Shown here: positions 61,254 to 64,000 of the stretch, in pieces | How positions within the stretch are numbered: the first letter of the stretch is position 1 | How the letters are laid out: every line of letters starts with the position of its first letter | Assembly (NCBI GenBank): GCA_014773175.1 | Contig: VXCM01002236.1 | Coordinates: 62,001-126,000, forward strand | Reading direction: 5' to 3' | From: Lucifuga dentata | Lineage: Eukaryota > Chordata > Actinopteri > Ophidiiformes > Bythitidae | DNA length: 64,000 bases | Made by a program: the position numbers and the translations under genes | The notes under the pieces: generated by a model | The model's database searches: none | What the model was told of the DNA's origin: nothing | Seen by the model: the letters and a program-made list of their open reading frames with translations, nothing else

Positions 61254-63739
61254 GCAGTCAGTAGGGAGTGAATACTGCTTTTGAACTGCTCATGGAGAAC
61301 ACCTGACAGCCCTCTCTACCAGCCTTTTCTGTCTTTTAGCTGGAGGAGTGGAGTGGACAGTTCAGCTGGTTTTTTATTAGATTTCCAGGTAGGAGTGAGG
61401 TTGCCATGATATGCTGTGTTTGAATGCGCTTTGGTGTACCATACTAATTGGTAAATGTGTATTTATGGAAAATGTGTGCCGTCGGCTTTTCAGCTTCCCT
61501 GCCAGTTTCTGATTGCACCAGTATGTGAAGCATAGTCATCTATGAATCTGTAACATGTTATACAAGGATAAAATTATTCAGATTATCAGTGAAATTCTGC
61601 TCTGATTTGAGCAGAATCTGAGGGCTGATCACTCAATGACCACCTACAGTTTGCTACTGAAAACCAAGGTCATTATAGAGGCTTCATACTGTTCATATGT
61701 TGGTACCATTAATTTAACTACCCAGTTCAGCTGTGACTACATGTGTACTAAATGCCTGTTTCAATTATTTTGAAAATGCCCACTTTCATTTACAGCGTAA
61801 AATCATTATTTGTTAAAAAAAAAGGGAAAAAAAAAGCATAAATTAACATAACTGAATTGAATTTACATTTTGATAGTCTGTGACCTGATCATCTGAAGTG
61901 ACAGTATTCACCAGGATCTGCTACTTCCATGTTAGATCACTTAGTGGTGAAAAGGTTTTTGAAAAAATATGCAGTGTTTACGTGGAGCCAGGTTTCTTTG
62001 TGTGAGCACAGGGATGAAATAACCCTGAACTGAAGAACAAGAAATGGAGAAACTCATGACAATGAAGCATTCAGGTGTGTGTGGAGCTAAACGTTTCTAC
62101 CTAAGAAAAGCAAGTAGAGACGAAGATCATAAAGACTTGATGAGCAACTTCAAATGAGCTGAGCTACAAATGACACACCAGAGTAACAGCACGCTGCCGG
62201 AAAGGTGGACGTGGGCGAACTTTCCTCGTCCTGTTTCCCCTTTGCACAGCCACCTCCACACACGTTTTGCACAATATTGAAGGCGGCCATCTCGTTTATG
62301 AATTAGTGCCACGTGATAGAGATGCTTAGCCACCAAATGTTCAGCTTCTCAGCTGCCACTCTCTGACTCATCAGGCTAACTCAGATCAGCCTCATATTTG
62401 CCACTGAGTTACTGCTTCTCATCCCACTCATGTATCATCTGTGTGGGTCTACGGGGAGTGTCAGCAGGGAGAGAAAACTGCAAGTCTATTTGTCACTGTC
62501 TGCCTCTTGTTAACTTAAGTGACTTTATTATTTTAATGAAGTTTATTGGAGTCCTTTGCAATGTGTTAATTATGTAATTTACTTATTGTGATAATGTAAA
62601 AAAATTCAATATTTCTTTCCGCCCTAACCACTATGCATCACTTCATTTCTGTATTTTATATCTCTCCATCTGAACTAAACACATAAATGTAACAATGATA
62701 TTACCAAGCATTTTTCCCCCCACCATTTCACAAGAGGTATCCAATGGGAAATAAGTTATTTAATCACATATAGACACCTGTGGCTGCTTTTGTGCTTGTT
62801 TAAACACATTCTGCAAAGTGTTAATTAGCTATGGGATTATGTCACAGTGGCATGAAAAGCAGCATTTCACTTTGGTACAATGTGTTAATATTTTCTTTGA
62901 GTGACTGGGTGTACAGTAGCTTCAACGCTGTTGTTTCTGTCTTACTTGTAAATGATAACTTTTATTTCCAGCAAGGATTTTTTTTTTAATTTTCCTCTTT
63001 TGGTGGATGTACCTGAGGTGGTACAGTATGTGTTGGAAGGTTGATTTACACACGATTTTCACTTGAAGAAGTAGAATAGGTTGTGAATGACATCACTGTG
63101 TATTTTTGTGAACATAACAATAATAAATTAAGCGTTTATTATTTCTTTAAGCAACTGAAAAAATATAGAAATCCCTTACTTTTACAACATCATGTATTTG
63201 GTTAGGAATAATATGTTCTCAAAAATATTATGTGAGGGGCTGTAAGGAGTCCACAAAAACCATGAGGACTCAAAAAACTTGCTAAAGGAGATGAAACAAT
63301 ATTCACAATCAAATACAAAGACGCTACACGGTTGAAGCAACTCCTTTGTTACGTAAGTCAAGAAAAACAAAAAAAAAAATTGCCACATGTAAAGATATTT
63401 TGCCTTAATTTATCACATGCATAAGTTGCTCTGTAGTCCCTGGTTATCATAAGGAATTTTATCTGTTGCTGTTAATAATAGTTAGCTGTGAACTGTGCAA
63501 ACACCCATTTATATTAGGTGCAATTATTTATAACCAGGTGCAATTTCTCCTGCTGTGCAATCCATATTGTATATAGTGTTTCAATTTCACTTCAATTTCA
63601 CTTATGTATATAACATGTTTAAGTTGTTTCATTAATGTATATATTGTTTTATTTTTTCTTGTATTTAACTGATGCACAGTGTATTTATATTTTCTGAGTG
63701 TCCTTTTTATATACATATTTTTCTCACTTGTTTCCCTGC

Positions 63740-63816
63740 ACTCTGAATCCAAAGCTGCTGCAACAAGGGAATTTCCCCAGTGTGGGATTAATAAAGTTTA
63801 TCTTACCTTATCTTAT
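63740..63816 (+). mobile_element. LINE-like 3' tail
   Basis: The segment AAGGGAATTTCCCCAGTGTG, followed by GGGATTAATAAAG and an ATCTTAC/CTTATCTTAT tail, is the form seen at the 3' end of common truncated fish LINEs. The 5' boundary is not visible. The AT-rich sequence from about 63530 may belong to it. Confidence 0.5.
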
Positions 63817-64000
63817 ATCAAGTTAGAAGATTATGTCTGTCATACTTTCCTGTGGTAGAGAGCTAACTTCTTTTAATTGTGTTTATTTTCCTGTAATTCT
63901 CATCATAAAACAAAACTGAAAATATTTTTAAAAAGGCACCTTACCAATTTTACTCATCAAATTCAGTTTATTGGTCATGGAGAGCACACGTCAATCTGAA

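Larger units (their letters stand above)
50800..63529. other. gene-poor region downstream of zfand3
   Basis: No exon can be supported. The longest open frames (138 codons at 54503-54919 and 130 at 54298-54690) run across a duplicated single-N gap and have no recognisable domain. The region is dense in microsatellites and holds one strong palindrome (57399-57448). Confidence 0.55.

Overview
The window is nuclear DNA from a vertebrate, most likely a teleost fish. Coding sequence is split into short GT-AG exons separated by AT-rich introns. Di- and tetranucleotide microsatellites are abundant, and the transposon relics (hAT, Helitron, a SINE with a tRNA-like B box, LTR-like elements) are of kinds common in fish. 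The two proteins that can be assembled are complete vertebrate orthologues. No bacterial, phage or CRISPR-type system was seen.

Layout. About 1-8150: non-coding DNA with a GATA microsatellite, a fold-back element (395-600), a 2.4 kb LTR-like element (1220-3612) and several CT/CA tracts. 8157-15120: complete slc7a9 on the + strand, 12 coding exons, 496 aa, the light chain of the b0,+ cystine/dibasic amino acid exchanger. 16139-18572: a second LTR-like element of the same family and orientation, so slc7a9 lies between two related elements. 18859-20539: a 1.68 kb hAT-type element. 20548-31560: an intergenic stretch of about 11 kb. 31896-50324: complete zfand3 on the + strand, 6 coding exons, 256 aa, a protein with A20-type and AN1 zinc fingers. 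Its 6.8 kb first intron holds a short Helitron, a degraded BED-finger hAT relic and a SINE, and its fourth intron holds a perfect 3 x 292 bp tandem triplication. 50325-64000: the zfand3 3' region, then gene-poor DNA rich in microsatellites and ending with a LINE-like tail.

The two genes have unrelated jobs: apical amino acid transport, and a probably nuclear zinc-finger protein. Nothing in the sequence suggests they work together.

Assembly quality matters here. Four single-N gaps are flanked by identical 64-67 bp direct repeats, other Ns interrupt homopolymer or dinucleotide tracts, and one gap is a run of 36 Ns. I found no convincing undescribed system. The best leads are the paired LTR-like elements around slc7a9, a potential G-quadruplex set in a hairpin in its first coding intron, the triplication, and a serine-rich insertion in zfand3. 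All family assignments were made by eye; no search was run.
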